Origin: Pseudomonas sp. C1C7
Lineage (GTDB): Bacteria > Pseudomonadota > Gammaproteobacteria > Pseudomonadales > Pseudomonadaceae
Direction of reading: 5' to 3'
Length of the DNA: 64,000 bases
Assembly: GCF_013359595.1 (NCBI RefSeq)
Contig: NZ_JABFMP010000001.1
Span: forward strand, 186,001 to 250,000
The translations under genes and the position numbers were made by a program. The notes beneath the pieces were generated by a model. The model was given only the letters and a program-made list of their open reading frames with translations. It made no database searches and had not been told where the DNA came from. How positions within the stretch are numbered: the stretch's first letter is position 1; each line of letters starts with the position of its first letter. Shown in pieces: positions 1 through 9,156 of the stretch.

Positions 1-566
1 TCCAGTTCCATGTACTCGTCGAAGTGCCGGCGGTTGGACAGCCCGGTCAGGCCGTCGGAGTTCATCAGGCGTTGCAGCACCAGGTTGGTGTCTAGCAGCT
101 GCTGCTGGCTGACCCGCAGCGCGCGGTAGGCGGCGTCGCGCTGCAGCAGGGTCATGTAGGAACGCGAGTGATAGCGGATGCGCGCCACCAGTTCGATGTT
201 GTCCGGCAGCTTGACCAGGTAATCGTTGGCCCCCGCCGCGAACGCCGCGCTCTTGATCAGCGGGTCCTCCTTGGTCGACAGGACGATGATCGGGATGTCC
301 TTGGTGGCTGGGTGATTACGGTACTCGCGCACCAGGCTCAGGCCGTCAAGGCCCGGCATGACCAGATCCTGCAGGATCACCGTCGGCTTGATCCGCACCG
401 CATGTGCGATGGCCTGGTGCGGGTCGGCGCAGAAGTGGAAGTCGATGTTTTCTTCGTTCGACAAGCCGCGCCGAACGGCCTCGCCGATCATCGCCTGATC
501 GTCCACCAACAGCACCATGGCGGCATTTTCGTCAGTCTTGAAGTCGTCGAGTTGTAATTCAGTCAT
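1..566 (-). CDS. wspR: WspR, response regulator diguanylate cyclase (3' end outside window)
   Basis: WspR is the output of the Wsp pathway. When phosphorylated by WspE it makes cyclic-di-GMP and so promotes biofilm and wrinkly growth. The first 188 codons are present. They hold a receiver domain with the acidic pair V-D-D near residue 22 and the phospho-acceptor D67 in LQDLVMPGLDG. A linker follows, then the start of the GGDEF domain (SDGLTGLSNRRHFDEYM). The GGDEF signature itself lies beyond the window edge. The start is the ATG at 564-566. It lies 48 bp after wspF on the same strand, as the last gene of the wsp operon. Confidence 0.95.
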   Translation of the reverse strand, partial: MTELQLDDFKTDENAAMVLLVDDQAMIGEAVRRGLSNEENIDFHFCADPHQAIAHAVRIKPTVILQDLVMPGLDGLSLVREYRNHPATKDIPIIVLSTKEDPLIKSAAFAAGANDYLVKLPDNIELVARIRYHSRSYMTLLQRDAAYRALRVSQQQLLDTNLVLQRLMNSDGLTGLSNRRHFDEYMEL

Positions 567-614
567 GTGCGTTCACCTGAAAACTGCCTGGGCCAGGATT
601 GCTGCTTATAGTAG

Positions 615-1625
615 TCATTTTGGAAAGATCTCCAGCAATCGTGGCGCTATCTTCTCCAGCGGGCGGATCTCGACGGCGGCATCGATGGCCGCGGCCGCCT
701 TGGGCATGCCATACACCGCACTGCTGCTCTGGTCCTGTGCGATGGTCAGGTAACCTTGCTGGCGCAGGAGTTTAAGCCCCTGCGCGCCATCTCGTCCCAT
801 GCCGGTGAGCAAAACACCGACCGCGTCACCGTTCCAGTAGCTGGCCACGCTCTCGAAAAACACGTCGATCGAAGGCCGATAGATTTCGTTGACCGGCTCG
901 GCGGTGTACGCCAGCGTGCCGTTCTTCAACAAGCGAATGTGGTGGTTGGTGCCCGCCAGCAGCACCGTGCCGCTTTGCGGTGGTTCGCCTTCCTGGGCCA
1001 GGCGCACGTCCAGACCGCTGGCGCTGGCCAGCCATTCGGCCATACCGGCGGCGAACACTTGATCCACATGCTGGACCAGTACGATGGCCGGGGAGAAATT
1101 GCGCGGCAGGCCCTTGAGCAGGACTTCCAGGGCGGCCGGCCCACCGGCGGAGGAGCCGATGGCGATCAGGCTCTGGCGCGAGCCGGAACTGCGTGAAGGG
1201 CCAGAAACCGGACGCTCGCGATGGCTCTTGTCACCGATCAGCCAGCCGATGTTCAGGATCTTGCGCAACAACGGCGCCGCCGCGTCCTGGGCATTGCCCG
1301 CGCCGAGGGCCGGGGTATCGACCACATCCAGCGCGCCGTGGCCCATGGCTTCGAACACCCGGTGCACGTTCTGCTGGCGATCCACGGTGACGATGACGAT
1401 AGCGCAGGGGGTTTCGGCCATGATCCGCCGGGTCGCTTCCACGCCGTCCATCACCGGCATGATCAGGTCCATCAAAATCAGGTCAGGGGTTTGTTCGGCG
1501 CACTTCTGCACCGCTTCCCTGCCGTTGCCGGCCACCCAGATCACCTGGTGCGCCGGCTCGAACGCCAGCGCCCGGCGCAGGGCCTCCACCGCCATGGGCA
1601 TATCGTTGACGATTGCTATCTTCAC
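615..1625 (-). CDS. wspF: WspF, CheB-type protein-glutamate methylesterase
   Basis: This response-regulator methylesterase removes methyl groups from the WspA receptor and so damps Wsp signalling. Loss of WspF is known to cause wrinkly, high c-di-GMP variants. Residues 1-125 form a receiver with phospho-acceptor D53 in LILMDLIMP. The C-terminal CheB domain has the expected triad: S159 in IGSSAGG, H186 in VQHVD and D279 in LLTGMGRDG. At 336 residues it is full length with no visible lesion, so this strain should not be constitutively wrinkly through wspF. The start overlaps the wspE stop by 4 bp (ATGA), which indicates translational coupling. Confidence 0.96.
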   Translation of the reverse strand: MKIAIVNDMPMAVEALRRALAFEPAHQVIWVAGNGREAVQKCAEQTPDLILMDLIMPVMDGVEATRRIMAETPCAIVIVTVDRQQNVHRVFEAMGHGALDVVDTPALGAGNAQDAAAPLLRKILNIGWLIGDKSHRERPVSGPSRSSGSRQSLIAIGSSAGGPAALEVLLKGLPRNFSPAIVLVQHVDQVFAAGMAEWLASASGLDVRLAQEGEPPQSGTVLLAGTNHHIRLLKNGTLAYTAEPVNEIYRPSIDVFFESVASYWNGDAVGVLLTGMGRDGAQGLKLLRQQGYLTIAQDQSSSAVYGMPKAAAAIDAAVEIRPLEKIAPRLLEIFPK

Positions 1626-3931
1626 GCCCTCGCTCCTCCTATGAGCTCATCGACTGCATCGAGCAAGGCGTCATCATGGAAACTGGCCTTGGCTAGATAA
1701 TAGTCGGCTCCGGCATCCAGTCCACGACGCCGGTCTTCCTCACGATCCTTGTAGGACACCACCATCACAGGCAGCGATTGCAGGCGATTGTCGCGACGCA
1801 GCAACGACACCAGTTCGATGCCGTCCATGCGTGGCATGTCGATGTCGGTGATCAGCAGATCGAACGCTTCGGAGCGCAGCGCGTTCCAGCCATCCATGCC
1901 GTCCACCGCCACCGCCACGTCGTAGCCGCGATTGAGCAGCAGCTTGCGTTGCAGTTCGCGCACGGTCAGGGAATCGTCCACCACCAGAATCCGCTTGCGC
2001 GCGGCTTCGGCGGCCTGATTGCCCTGGCGGGCGATGCGCTCCAGGCGCCCGGTGTTGAGCAGTTTGTCCACCGAACGCAGCATGTCTTCGACGTCGACGA
2101 TCAACACCACCGAACCGTCGTCGAGCAGGGCCCCGGCGGAAATGTCCTGGACCTTGCCCAGACGCTCATCCAGCGGCAGCACCACCAGGGTTCGCTCGCC
2201 GATAAAGCGCTCGACCGCGACCCCGTAAGCCGTATCGCGCTCGCGAATGACCACCACCTTCAGGGTCTGCTGGTTGCTCTGGCTCGCCGGACGATGCAGC
2301 AATTGGCTGGCAGCAACCAGACCGACATGCCGGCCTTCATGCCAGAAATGTTGGCGGCCTTCGACCTGCACAATGTCCGAAGGCTCCAGATCGCACATGC
2401 GTTCGATGTGGGCCAGCGGGAAGGCGTAGGCCTCGCCACCGACCTCGACCACCAGACTGCGCACCACCGATAGGGTCAGCGGCACTTCAAGATGGAAACG
2501 ACTGCCCTCGCCCGCCGTCTGCTCCAGCTCCACCGCGCCACGCAACTGGCGAACCATGTGCTGCACCGCGTCCAGGCCGACACCGCGCCCGGACACTTCG
2601 GTGACCGTCTCGCGCAGGCTGAAACCCGGCAGAAACAGGAAGGTCAGCAGCTCTTCCTCGCTCAACTGCGCGGCGGTTTCCGGCGGCGACAATTGGCGCT
2701 CGACCACACTGCGGCGGACCTTTTCCAGGTCGACACCGTTGCCGTCATCGCTGAGCTCCAGCACCAGCAGACCGGCTTGATGGGAAGCGCGCAGGCGAAT
2801 CAGGCCTTCTTCCGGCTTGCCGGCCAGCAGCCGTTGCTCCGGGGTCTCGATGCCGTGATCCACCGCGTTGCGCAGCAAGTGGGTCAGCGGGGCTTCGAGC
2901 TTTTCCAGCACATCGCGGTCGACCTGGGTTTTCTCGCCCTCGATCTCCAGCCGCACCTGTTTGCCAAGGCTGCGACCCAGATCGCGGACCATGCGCACCT
3001 GGCCGGTCAGCACATCGGCGAACGGCCGCATGCGGCAGGCCAGTGCGGTGTCGTAGAGCACCTGCGCGCGCTGGCTGGCTTGCCAGGCGAATTCATCGAG
3101 TTCGGCGTTTTTCTCCGCCAGCAATTGCTGGGATTCGGCCAGCAGGCGTCGCGCATCATCGAGGGCTTCCTGAGCTTCGAGACTCAGGGCCTGGTCCTTG
3201 AGATGGGTATTGAGATTTTCCAGCGCCCGCAGGCTGTTGTTCTGCATGCGCTTGAGGCGCTGCATGGTGGCCAGGTGCGGCTTGAGGCGCAGGGTTTCCA
3301 CCAGGGACTTGCTCGACAGATCGAGCAGGCTGTTCAGGCGCTCGGCGGTGACCCGCAGCACGCGCTCGCCGTTTTCGGTGGTGCGCTTCTTTTTCGGTGT
3401 GGATACGGATTCGGCAGGTGCAGGCTCAACGACCGGGGCGGGTGCCTCGATCGGGACCGCTCGCTGTTCAACCGTCGGCGCTTCGAGTTGCAGCTGCGCC
3501 ATGATCGGTGCAGCCGGCGGCGTGGCTGGAACGAGCGCAGCCGCCGGATCGAGCAGGCGCGCCATCAAGGCCACATAGGCCTCGATGTCCGCAGGCTGTG
3601 GCGCAGTGGCCGGCGTGGCGATGCGCATCAGCAGGTCGGTGCCTTGCAGCAAGGCATCGATATGTTCGGGACGCAGGTACAGCCGCCCTTCCTGGGCGCT
3701 GACCAGGCAATCTTCCATGACGTGCGCGACACTCACGCCCGCGTCGATGCCGACGATCCGCGCCGCACCCTTGAGCGAGTGCGCAGCGCGCATGCACGAT
3801 TCGAGTTGGTCGGCCTGGGTCGGGTCGCGCTCCAGGGCCAGCAGCCCTGCGCTCAGCACCTGGGTCTGGGCTTCGGCCTCCAGGCCGAACAGCTCCAGCA
3901 AAGAGGCGTCGCGCATTTGTTCGGGGGTCAT
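1622..3931 (-). CDS. wspE: WspE, CheA/CheY hybrid histidine kinase
   Basis: WspE is the kinase of the Wsp chemosensory complex. It phosphorylates WspR and WspF. The 769 residues hold an N-terminal Hpt domain with H51 in AAHSLKGAAR and a proline- and alanine-rich linker at about 130-185. CheA dimerisation and HATPase domains follow, with the N-box LLRNAVDHGIE and the G-box motifs DDGNGVD and GRGVGLD. A CheW-like domain and a C-terminal receiver (RILVVDDS, ITDIDMPRMDG) complete it. It overlaps wspD and wspF by 4 bp each, consistent with one polycistronic message. Confidence 0.96.
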   Translation of the reverse strand: MTPEQMRDASLLELFGLEAEAQTQVLSAGLLALERDPTQADQLESCMRAAHSLKGAARIVGIDAGVSVAHVMEDCLVSAQEGRLYLRPEHIDALLQGTDLLMRIATPATAPQPADIEAYVALMARLLDPAAALVPATPPAAPIMAQLQLEAPTVEQRAVPIEAPAPVVEPAPAESVSTPKKKRTTENGERVLRVTAERLNSLLDLSSKSLVETLRLKPHLATMQRLKRMQNNSLRALENLNTHLKDQALSLEAQEALDDARRLLAESQQLLAEKNAELDEFAWQASQRAQVLYDTALACRMRPFADVLTGQVRMVRDLGRSLGKQVRLEIEGEKTQVDRDVLEKLEAPLTHLLRNAVDHGIETPEQRLLAGKPEEGLIRLRASHQAGLLVLELSDDGNGVDLEKVRRSVVERQLSPPETAAQLSEEELLTFLFLPGFSLRETVTEVSGRGVGLDAVQHMVRQLRGAVELEQTAGEGSRFHLEVPLTLSVVRSLVVEVGGEAYAFPLAHIERMCDLEPSDIVQVEGRQHFWHEGRHVGLVAASQLLHRPASQSNQQTLKVVVIRERDTAYGVAVERFIGERTLVVLPLDERLGKVQDISAGALLDDGSVVLIVDVEDMLRSVDKLLNTGRLERIARQGNQAAEAARKRILVVDDSLTVRELQRKLLLNRGYDVAVAVDGMDGWNALRSEAFDLLITDIDMPRMDGIELVSLLRRDNRLQSLPVMVVSYKDREEDRRRGLDAGADYYLAKASFHDDALLDAVDELIGGARA

Positions 3932-4614
3932 GTGAGGCTCCGGGTCACGGCGGACAGCAGCTGTTCTTCATCCAGCCAGCGCAGGCTGCGACCCCTGAAT
4001 TGCAATACGCCACGGGTGTATTTGGCGTCGGCATGAGTACCGGAGCGCGACGCCGCGTCGAGCAGGCGTTCGTCGATGGCGTGAATGCCGTCCACTTCGT
4101 CCACCGGCACCACCACAGGCCCGCCGTGGGCGGCGATGATCAGCATGCGCGGCATGACCCGCGCGCCGGGCGCTGCCCCTCCGCCACCACTCTCCAGCCC
4201 CAGCAACTCGGACAGCGACAGGCACGCCACCAGCGCCCCACGCACGTTGGCCACCCCGAGCAAAGCCCGGGAACGCTGGTGCGGCAGCGAGTGAATGGCC
4301 TGCTGCGGCGCCACTTCCACCAGGCTGCGGGTCGCCAGGCCCAGCCATTCTTCGCCCAGACGAAACATCAGCAGCGAACGGGTCTTGACCTCTTCTTCGA
4401 CCGTATCGGCAACCTGTACGCGATCTTCCTGCTGCAACGCATAACGATCCAGCAGGCGCGTCGCCGCGGCCGAATACACCGAGCAATTGCGGCAATGAAT
4501 GTGATCGACCAGCAGCGGGCAGGACTTGTCGCCATGGATGCCGATGCGGTTCCAGCAATCGTCGATGGCCTGGGCATCTTCACGGGTGACGCTAAAGGTG
4601 TCGGCGGCAATCAT
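3928..4614 (-). CDS. wspD: WspD, CheW-like adaptor with cysteine-rich N-terminus
   Basis: WspD is one of the two CheW-type scaffolds that couple the WspA receptor to the WspE kinase. The CheW domain fills about residues 70-220 (LLMFRLGEEWLGL, ALLGVANVRGALVACLSLSELLGL). It is preceded by an extension of about 65 residues absent from classic CheW. The extension carries C20, C32, C41 and C44 plus H27, H38 and H40, ending in a CRNC motif. That arrangement could bind metal, which is an inference. WspB, the sister adaptor in this operon, lacks this part. Overlaps with both neighbours are 4 bp. Confidence 0.94.
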   Translation of the reverse strand: MIAADTFSVTREDAQAIDDCWNRIGIHGDKSCPLLVDHIHCRNCSVYSAAATRLLDRYALQQEDRVQVADTVEEEVKTRSLLMFRLGEEWLGLATRSLVEVAPQQAIHSLPHQRSRALLGVANVRGALVACLSLSELLGLESGGGGAAPGARVMPRMLIIAAHGGPVVVPVDEVDGIHAIDERLLDAASRSGTHADAKYTRGVLQFRGRSLRWLDEEQLLSAVTRSLT

Positions 4615-5906
4615 CGTTTACGCTCACTGTCGGCGGCGCGCTCGCTGCGGGCGGCGCGGTCCTGCAATCGTCTGGCACCGACGCTGTCGCCCTGGGCCTG
4701 CAGCAGGGCTGCCAGGTGCATCAATGCGTCGGGGTGTTGCGGTTCCAAGTACAACGCCTTGCGGTAAAAGCCTTGGGCTTCGGGCACATTGCCGCCCACG
4801 TCGCTGAGCAGTCCCAGCCAGTAGAACACCTGGGCCACCGGCTCGTGGTTGCGCAGGTAGCGCTCGCACGCGGCACGGGCCTCGGCGCTTTTGCCTTCGT
4901 TGGCCAATTCGGCAATGTTTGCCAGCAATGCCGCGGTATCGGCGCTGCCGGGCTTTTCTGAAGCCGCAGGACGAGCCATGGGTTGCCCAACGCTGGCGAA
5001 CGGACGCCGGGGAACCGGCGGCGGCGCGAAATGCCGCGCCGGTTGCCGTGCAGGCTGCGCAATGGGTACAGGTGCAGGAACGAAGACGGGCAGCGGTTCC
5101 ACCTGCGCCGCACTCTGGCGACTGAAGGCAAAGGACTGCGGGATACCGATCGAACGCATGCCCAGCCGCCCCAGCAGGCTGCCTTCGGCAGGACCGATGA
5201 ACAGCACGCCCTCGACATGGGTCAGGCGCTTGAGCACTTCGAACACCTGCTTCTGCGTCGCCAGGTCGAAATAGATCAGCAGATTGCGGCAGAACACGAA
5301 ATCGAAGGGCGGCTCGTTGGCCAGCAAAGTGGGATCGAGCACATTGCCCACCTGTAACCGCACCTGATCCAGCACCCGGCTACTCAGGCGATAACCGTCA
5401 CGATCGGCGGTGAAATAGCGGTCGCGATAGGCGATGTCCTCGCCCCGAAAGGAATTCTTGCCGTACACCGCCCGCCGGGCCTTTTCCACCGACAAGGGGC
5501 TTACGTCCATGCCCTCGACCTTGAACTGGTGCGGCTTGAACCCGGCATCCAGCAGAGCCATGGCAATCGAGTACGGCTCTTCGCCGGTGGAACACGGCAG
5601 GCTGAGAATCCGCAGGGCTCGCAGGTTGTTGATTTCGGTCAGGCGTCGGGCGGCCAGTTTCGCCAGGGTGGCGAAGGATTCGGGGTAACGGAAAAACCAG
5701 GTTTCCGGAACGATCACCGCTTCGATCAGCGCCTGCTGTTCATCACTTGAACCGTTCAGGATTCGCCAGTACTCATCGGCCGTCTGCGCATTGGACGCGG
5801 TGCTGCGCTGGCGCACCGCACGCTCGATGATCGCCGGGCCCACGGAGGTCACGTCGAGACCGATGCGCTCCTTGAGGAAATCGAAAAAGCGCTGATCGCT
5901 GTTCAT
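4611..5906 (-). CDS. wspC: WspC, CheR-type methyltransferase with TPR tail
   Basis: WspC uses S-adenosylmethionine to methylate glutamates on WspA, opposing WspF. The N-terminal CheR domains occupy about residues 1-270, with the SAM-binding segment LSLPCSTGEEPYSIAMALL near 100 and FVFCRNLLIYFD near 205. A proline- and alanine-rich linker (about 275-330) leads into a C-terminal TPR region (VFYWLGLLSDVGGNVPEAQ, ALYLEPQHPDALMHLA). The TPR tail is typical of the WspC/FrzF kind rather than E. coli CheR. Full length at 431 residues; start overlaps the wspB stop by 4 bp. Confidence 0.95.
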   Translation of the reverse strand: MNSDQRFFDFLKERIGLDVTSVGPAIIERAVRQRSTASNAQTADEYWRILNGSSDEQQALIEAVIVPETWFFRYPESFATLAKLAARRLTEINNLRALRILSLPCSTGEEPYSIAMALLDAGFKPHQFKVEGMDVSPLSVEKARRAVYGKNSFRGEDIAYRDRYFTADRDGYRLSSRVLDQVRLQVGNVLDPTLLANEPPFDFVFCRNLLIYFDLATQKQVFEVLKRLTHVEGVLFIGPAEGSLLGRLGMRSIGIPQSFAFSRQSAAQVEPLPVFVPAPVPIAQPARQPARHFAPPPVPRRPFASVGQPMARPAASEKPGSADTAALLANIAELANEGKSAEARAACERYLRNHEPVAQVFYWLGLLSDVGGNVPEAQGFYRKALYLEPQHPDALMHLAALLQAQGDSVGARRLQDRAARSERAADSERKR

Positions 5907-6439
5907 GACCGTTCCTCAAGCAACGCGAGGTCCAGGGGCGGCGACGGGAACAGCAGCGCGCGAACTCGCTCATCCAGCAGGTCGGCGACCCGTACCCATT
6001 GCAGCAAGCCCAGTTCGTCGTTGCGCACCGGGCCCAAATAAGGCGCCTGGGGATTGTCCAGGCCATAGGGCTGAAAATCCGCGGGGTCGCAGCGAAGGGT
6101 GTCGGTGGCCTGTTCGAGGATCAGCCCGAGCAGTTGTGCCGGCGCGCTTTCATCCACCCGGTAATGCACCAGCACCAGCCGCGTGCTGGTCCGCGCCTGG
6201 GCAGGCGCACCGAAGGTCAGTGCACTGAGGTCGATCACCGGTACCACCGCGCCGCGCCAGGCGAACACCCCCGCTACCCAATGAGGCGCGCGGGCGATCG
6301 GCTTCAGGGGCACCCGAGGCAGCACTTCCGCTACTTCGGTTGCACGCAGGGCATAGCGCTCGCTGCCGATGCGAAACACCAGAAACAGCACGTGCGCCGG
6401 TTGTTTCAGCGCACTGCGTTTGGCGGCCAGTTCGCTCAT
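5903..6439 (-). CDS. wspB: WspB, CheW-like adaptor
   Basis: A 178-residue CheW-domain scaffold linking WspA to WspE. After a short charged N-terminus it shows the CheW pattern LFLVFRIGSERYALRATEVAEVLP, then WVAGVFAWRGAVVPVIDLSALTFG. It is shorter than WspD and has no cysteine-rich extension. Its ATG shares one base with the TGA stop of wspA, the first gene of the operon. Confidence 0.94.
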   Translation of the reverse strand: MSELAAKRSALKQPAHVLFLVFRIGSERYALRATEVAEVLPRVPLKPIARAPHWVAGVFAWRGAVVPVIDLSALTFGAPAQARTSTRLVLVHYRVDESAPAQLLGLILEQATDTLRCDPADFQPYGLDNPQAPYLGPVRNDELGLLQWVRVADLLDERVRALLFPSPPLDLALLEERS

Positions 6440-8061
6440 CAGACTTTGAATCGCGAGACGCCGCCGCGCAGCCCGACGGCCACCTGGCTCAGCTCATCGA
6501 TGGCAAAACTGGCCTGCCGCAGGGATTCGACGGTCTGGCTGCTGGCATCACCCAACTGCACCAGCGCGTGGTTGATCTGCTCGGCGCCGGTGGCCTGGGC
6601 CTGCATGCCTTCGTTGACCATCAACACCCGCGGCGCCAGCGCCTGGACCTGATGGATGATCTGCGACAGCTGCTCGCCGACCTGCTGCACCTCCGACATG
6701 CCTCGGCGCACTTCCTCGGAAAACTTGTCCATGCCCATCACGCCGGCGGAGACCGCCGACTGGATCTCACGCACCATCTGTTCGATGTCATAGGTAGCGA
6801 CGGCGGTCTGGTCCGCCAGACGCCGCACTTCGGTGGCCACCACGGCAAAACCGCGACCGTACTCACCGGCCTTCTCGGCCTCGATGGCGGCGTTGAGCGA
6901 CAACAGGTTGGTCTGGTCGGCGACCTTGACGATGGTCACCACCACCTGGTTGATATTGCCGGCCTTCTCGTTGAGGATCGCCAGTTTGGCGTTGACCAGA
7001 TCGGCCGCGCCCATCACCGAGTGCATGGTTTCTTCCATGCGCGCCAGGCCTTGCTGCCCGGAGCCGGCCGCCACCGACGCCTGATCGGCGGCGGTGGAAA
7101 CCTCGGTCATGGTGCGTACCAGATCCCGCGAAGTGGCCGCGATTTCCCGGGACGTCGCGCCGATTTCGGTGGTGGTGGCGGCGGTTTCGGTGGCGGTGGC
7201 CTGCTGTTGCTTGGAGGTCGCGGCGATCTCGGTGACCGAGGTGGTGACCTGTACCGACGAGCGCTGGGCCTGGGACACCAGGGAGGTCAGCTCGGTCATC
7301 ATGTCGTTGAAGCCGGTTTCCACGGCGCCGAATTCGTCCTTGCGCTCCAGGTTCAGGCGGCGGCTCAGATCACCGGTGCGCATCACTTCAAGAATCTGCA
7401 CGATACGATTCATCGGCGCCATGATCGCGCGCATCAGCAACAGGCCGCACAGGCCGGCGGCCAGCACGGCGATCAGCAGGGAAATGCCCATGATGGTTTT
7501 GGCGGTGAGCACCGCGTCGTCGATGGCGGCAATGTCCTTGTCGGCCACGGTTTTGTTGTGGCTCAGGATTTCACTGAGTTTCGCGCGTCCTTTGGTCCAG
7601 GCCGGGGTCAGTTCATCGTTGAACATCTTGAGAGCGTCGGCTTCCTGGTTGCGCTTGTGCAAATCAATCACGGCCGCGAGGATGCGGTGATATTGATCAT
7701 GGGCCTGCTGGAATGCAGCGTATTCGGTCCGGTCCTGTTCGTCGGTGATCGTCTCGCGATAGAGCGCCATCTGCTCCAGCAAACGGGCGGCATAGGCATC
7801 GAAGTCCGCAGTGTCCTTGGCGCTGAAACCCCGTCCTTCCTCAAGGCCAAGCATGGCCTGGATACGCAGGTAGCTGTCGGACCAGGCACCGCGGATCATC
7901 GAGCTGTAATACAACCCCGGCAGCGCATCCTCACGCACGCTGGCCTCACTGCTTTCGATCTTCAACAGCCGCGAATACGAGACGACCACCATCAGCAGCA
8001 TGATGGCGATGATGACTGCAAAACTCGCCAAAATGCGTTGGCGCAACGTCCAGTTCTTCAC
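6439..8061 (-). CDS. wspA: WspA, membrane chemoreceptor (methyl-accepting protein)
   Basis: WspA is the surface-contact sensor at the top of the Wsp pathway. Transmembrane helix 1 (about residues 11-29) and helix 2 (about 190-210) flank a periplasmic helical sensor domain. A HAMP domain (about 212-265) and a long cytoplasmic signalling coiled coil follow. The conserved hairpin tip is visible (VADQTNLLSLNAAIEAEKAG, then GRGFAVVATEVRRLAD). The reading frame starts with GTG (8059-8061), preceded by a GAGGA ribosome site. An in-frame ATG further upstream was not found. It is the first gene of the operon and ends overlapping wspB by one base. Confidence 0.95.
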   Translation of the reverse strand: MKNWTLRQRILASFAVIIAIMLLMVVVSYSRLLKIESSEASVREDALPGLYYSSMIRGAWSDSYLRIQAMLGLEEGRGFSAKDTADFDAYAARLLEQMALYRETITDEQDRTEYAAFQQAHDQYHRILAAVIDLHKRNQEADALKMFNDELTPAWTKGRAKLSEILSHNKTVADKDIAAIDDAVLTAKTIMGISLLIAVLAAGLCGLLLMRAIMAPMNRIVQILEVMRTGDLSRRLNLERKDEFGAVETGFNDMMTELTSLVSQAQRSSVQVTTSVTEIAATSKQQQATATETAATTTEIGATSREIAATSRDLVRTMTEVSTAADQASVAAGSGQQGLARMEETMHSVMGAADLVNAKLAILNEKAGNINQVVVTIVKVADQTNLLSLNAAIEAEKAGEYGRGFAVVATEVRRLADQTAVATYDIEQMVREIQSAVSAGVMGMDKFSEEVRRGMSEVQQVGEQLSQIIHQVQALAPRVLMVNEGMQAQATGAEQINHALVQLGDASSQTVESLRQASFAIDELSQVAVGLRGGVSRFKV

Positions 8062-8224
8062 AGGCTGTCCTCGGGTTGTTTCGGAATTATTTCGAAATGC
8101 GGGGAGTATAGCCGAGGGCGGTGTTTCATTAATAAGACGGTTGAGGGGGAATCAGGCAGAAAGGGGTGGTGGAATGGTCAATGCGGCATAAGTGCCATGC
8201 AGGTCTCTAATGCCGTAACGTAAC

Positions 8225-8257
8225 CTGTAGCAGCTGGCGAAGCCTGCTGCTACAAGG
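8225..8257. repeat. REP-type palindrome (TAGCAGCTGGCGAAGC family)
   Basis: An imperfect palindrome (TGTAGCAG at the left, CTGCTACA at the right, GGCGAAGCC core) ends just 10 bp beyond the stop of the DUF533 gene. The same family recurs at 20535-20567 and, as a long pair, at 53512-53640. It probably also ends transcription of the DUF533 gene. Confidence 0.75.
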
Positions 8258-8267
8258 ATCGTGGAAA

Positions 8268-8948
8268 TCAGGTAGATGCCTGCCGCACCTGCCGCTCCAG
8301 TTCGACCTTCAACCCCGGCTCGAGCCTGAGCTGGCGCGCCAGTTCATCGAGGTAGGACTTCTCCATGAAGCTCTCCTCATCCACCAGCATCACGCTGGCG
8401 ATGTACATCTCGGCGGCCATTTCCGGGGTGCTGGCGGCGCGGGCGACGTCGCTGGGGTCCAGGGGCTTGTTGAGTTCGGCGTGCAGCCAGTGGCGCAGCT
8501 CCTGATCGTTGTCGAGCTTGATGAACTCGCCTTCGATCAGCTCGCGCTCACGCTCGTCGATGTGGCCGTCTGCCTTCGCCGCTGCCACCAGCGCCTTGAG
8601 AATCGCCTGGCTGTGCTGCTCGGCTTGCGCGGCGGGCAGGCGGTCGAGGGTCTGCGGTTCGGTTTTCGGAGCCGTGCCCTGCTGGGCCTGCCAATTGCCA
8701 TAGGCCTTGTAGGCCAGCACGCCTAACGCGGCGAGACCGCCATAAACCGCGACCTTGCCGCCGACCTTGCGCGCCTTCTTGCTGCCCAGCAGCAACCCCA
8801 TCGCGCCCGCCGCCAGCGCGCCGCCACCTGCGCCGGAGAGCAGGCTGCCCAGGCCGTTGGAGCCCTTGCTCGGCGTACTGCCAGACTTGTTCTGCAAAAG
8901 CTCCTGACCCGACTTCAACAATTGATCGAGCAATCCACGGGTGTTCAT
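8268..8948 (-). CDS. DUF533 / TerB-like membrane-associated protein (YebE family)
   Basis: A 226-residue protein of the YebE/DUF533 family, whose function is not established. The N-terminus is polar (LLDQLLKSGQELLQNKS). A glycine- and alanine-rich hydrophobic stretch follows (about residues 33-85: GALAAGAMGLLLG, then VAVYGGLAALGVLAYKAYG). The C-terminal TerB-like helical domain begins at about 115 (ILKALVAAAKADGHIDERER) and contains the conserved acidic patch DGHID. It is monocistronic, transcribed away from the LysR gene, and ends at a REP palindrome. Confidence 0.85.
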   Translation of the reverse strand: MNTRGLLDQLLKSGQELLQNKSGSTPSKGSNGLGSLLSGAGGGALAAGAMGLLLGSKKARKVGGKVAVYGGLAALGVLAYKAYGNWQAQQGTAPKTEPQTLDRLPAAQAEQHSQAILKALVAAAKADGHIDERERELIEGEFIKLDNDQELRHWLHAELNKPLDPSDVARAASTPEMAAEMYIASVMLVDEESFMEKSYLDELARQLRLEPGLKVELERQVRQAST

Positions 8949-9047
8949 GTTCGCCTCCGTAACAGGGTGTACCCGGCTGATAAGGCTCCCAGCCTAGATC
9001 GAAAGTGCCCTGCGCCCATCGCCAGAGTTGCGACCAAATGTTGCCCA

Positions 9048-9075
9048 CTTGCAGCTTGCAGCTTGCAGCTTGCAG
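9048..9075. repeat. Tandem heptamer, four copies of CTTGCAG
   Basis: Four exact, head-to-tail copies of CTTGCAG lie in the gap between the DUF533 and LysR genes. They are followed by diverged copies (CTCGAAG, CTTATAG). A degenerate stretch of the same unit occurs at 11662-11747. Confidence 0.8.
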
Positions 9076-9156
9076 CTCGAAGCTTATAGCTGCCCTTCGA
9101 CAAAACCGATATACACTCGAGCAAATCTATAAAAACCGCCCACCGGGTACCCTTCC

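Noticed and set aside
615..1625. Possible loss-of-function wspF
   Set aside because: The receiver aspartate and the S159/H186/D279 triad are all present and the frame is intact, so there is no sign of a wrinkly-type mutation.
2492..4036. Long plus-strand open frame opposite wspE and wspD
   Set aside because: It is a shadow frame of GC-rich genes: the minus strand shows continuous CheA/CheW domains, and the plus-strand product is repetitive in His, Gln, Arg and Ala with no family pattern.
6340..8223. Long plus-strand open frame opposite wspA
   Set aside because: Its Gly/His/Gln-rich product mirrors the wspA codon pattern, and it lacks a ribosome site. wspA explains the region fully.
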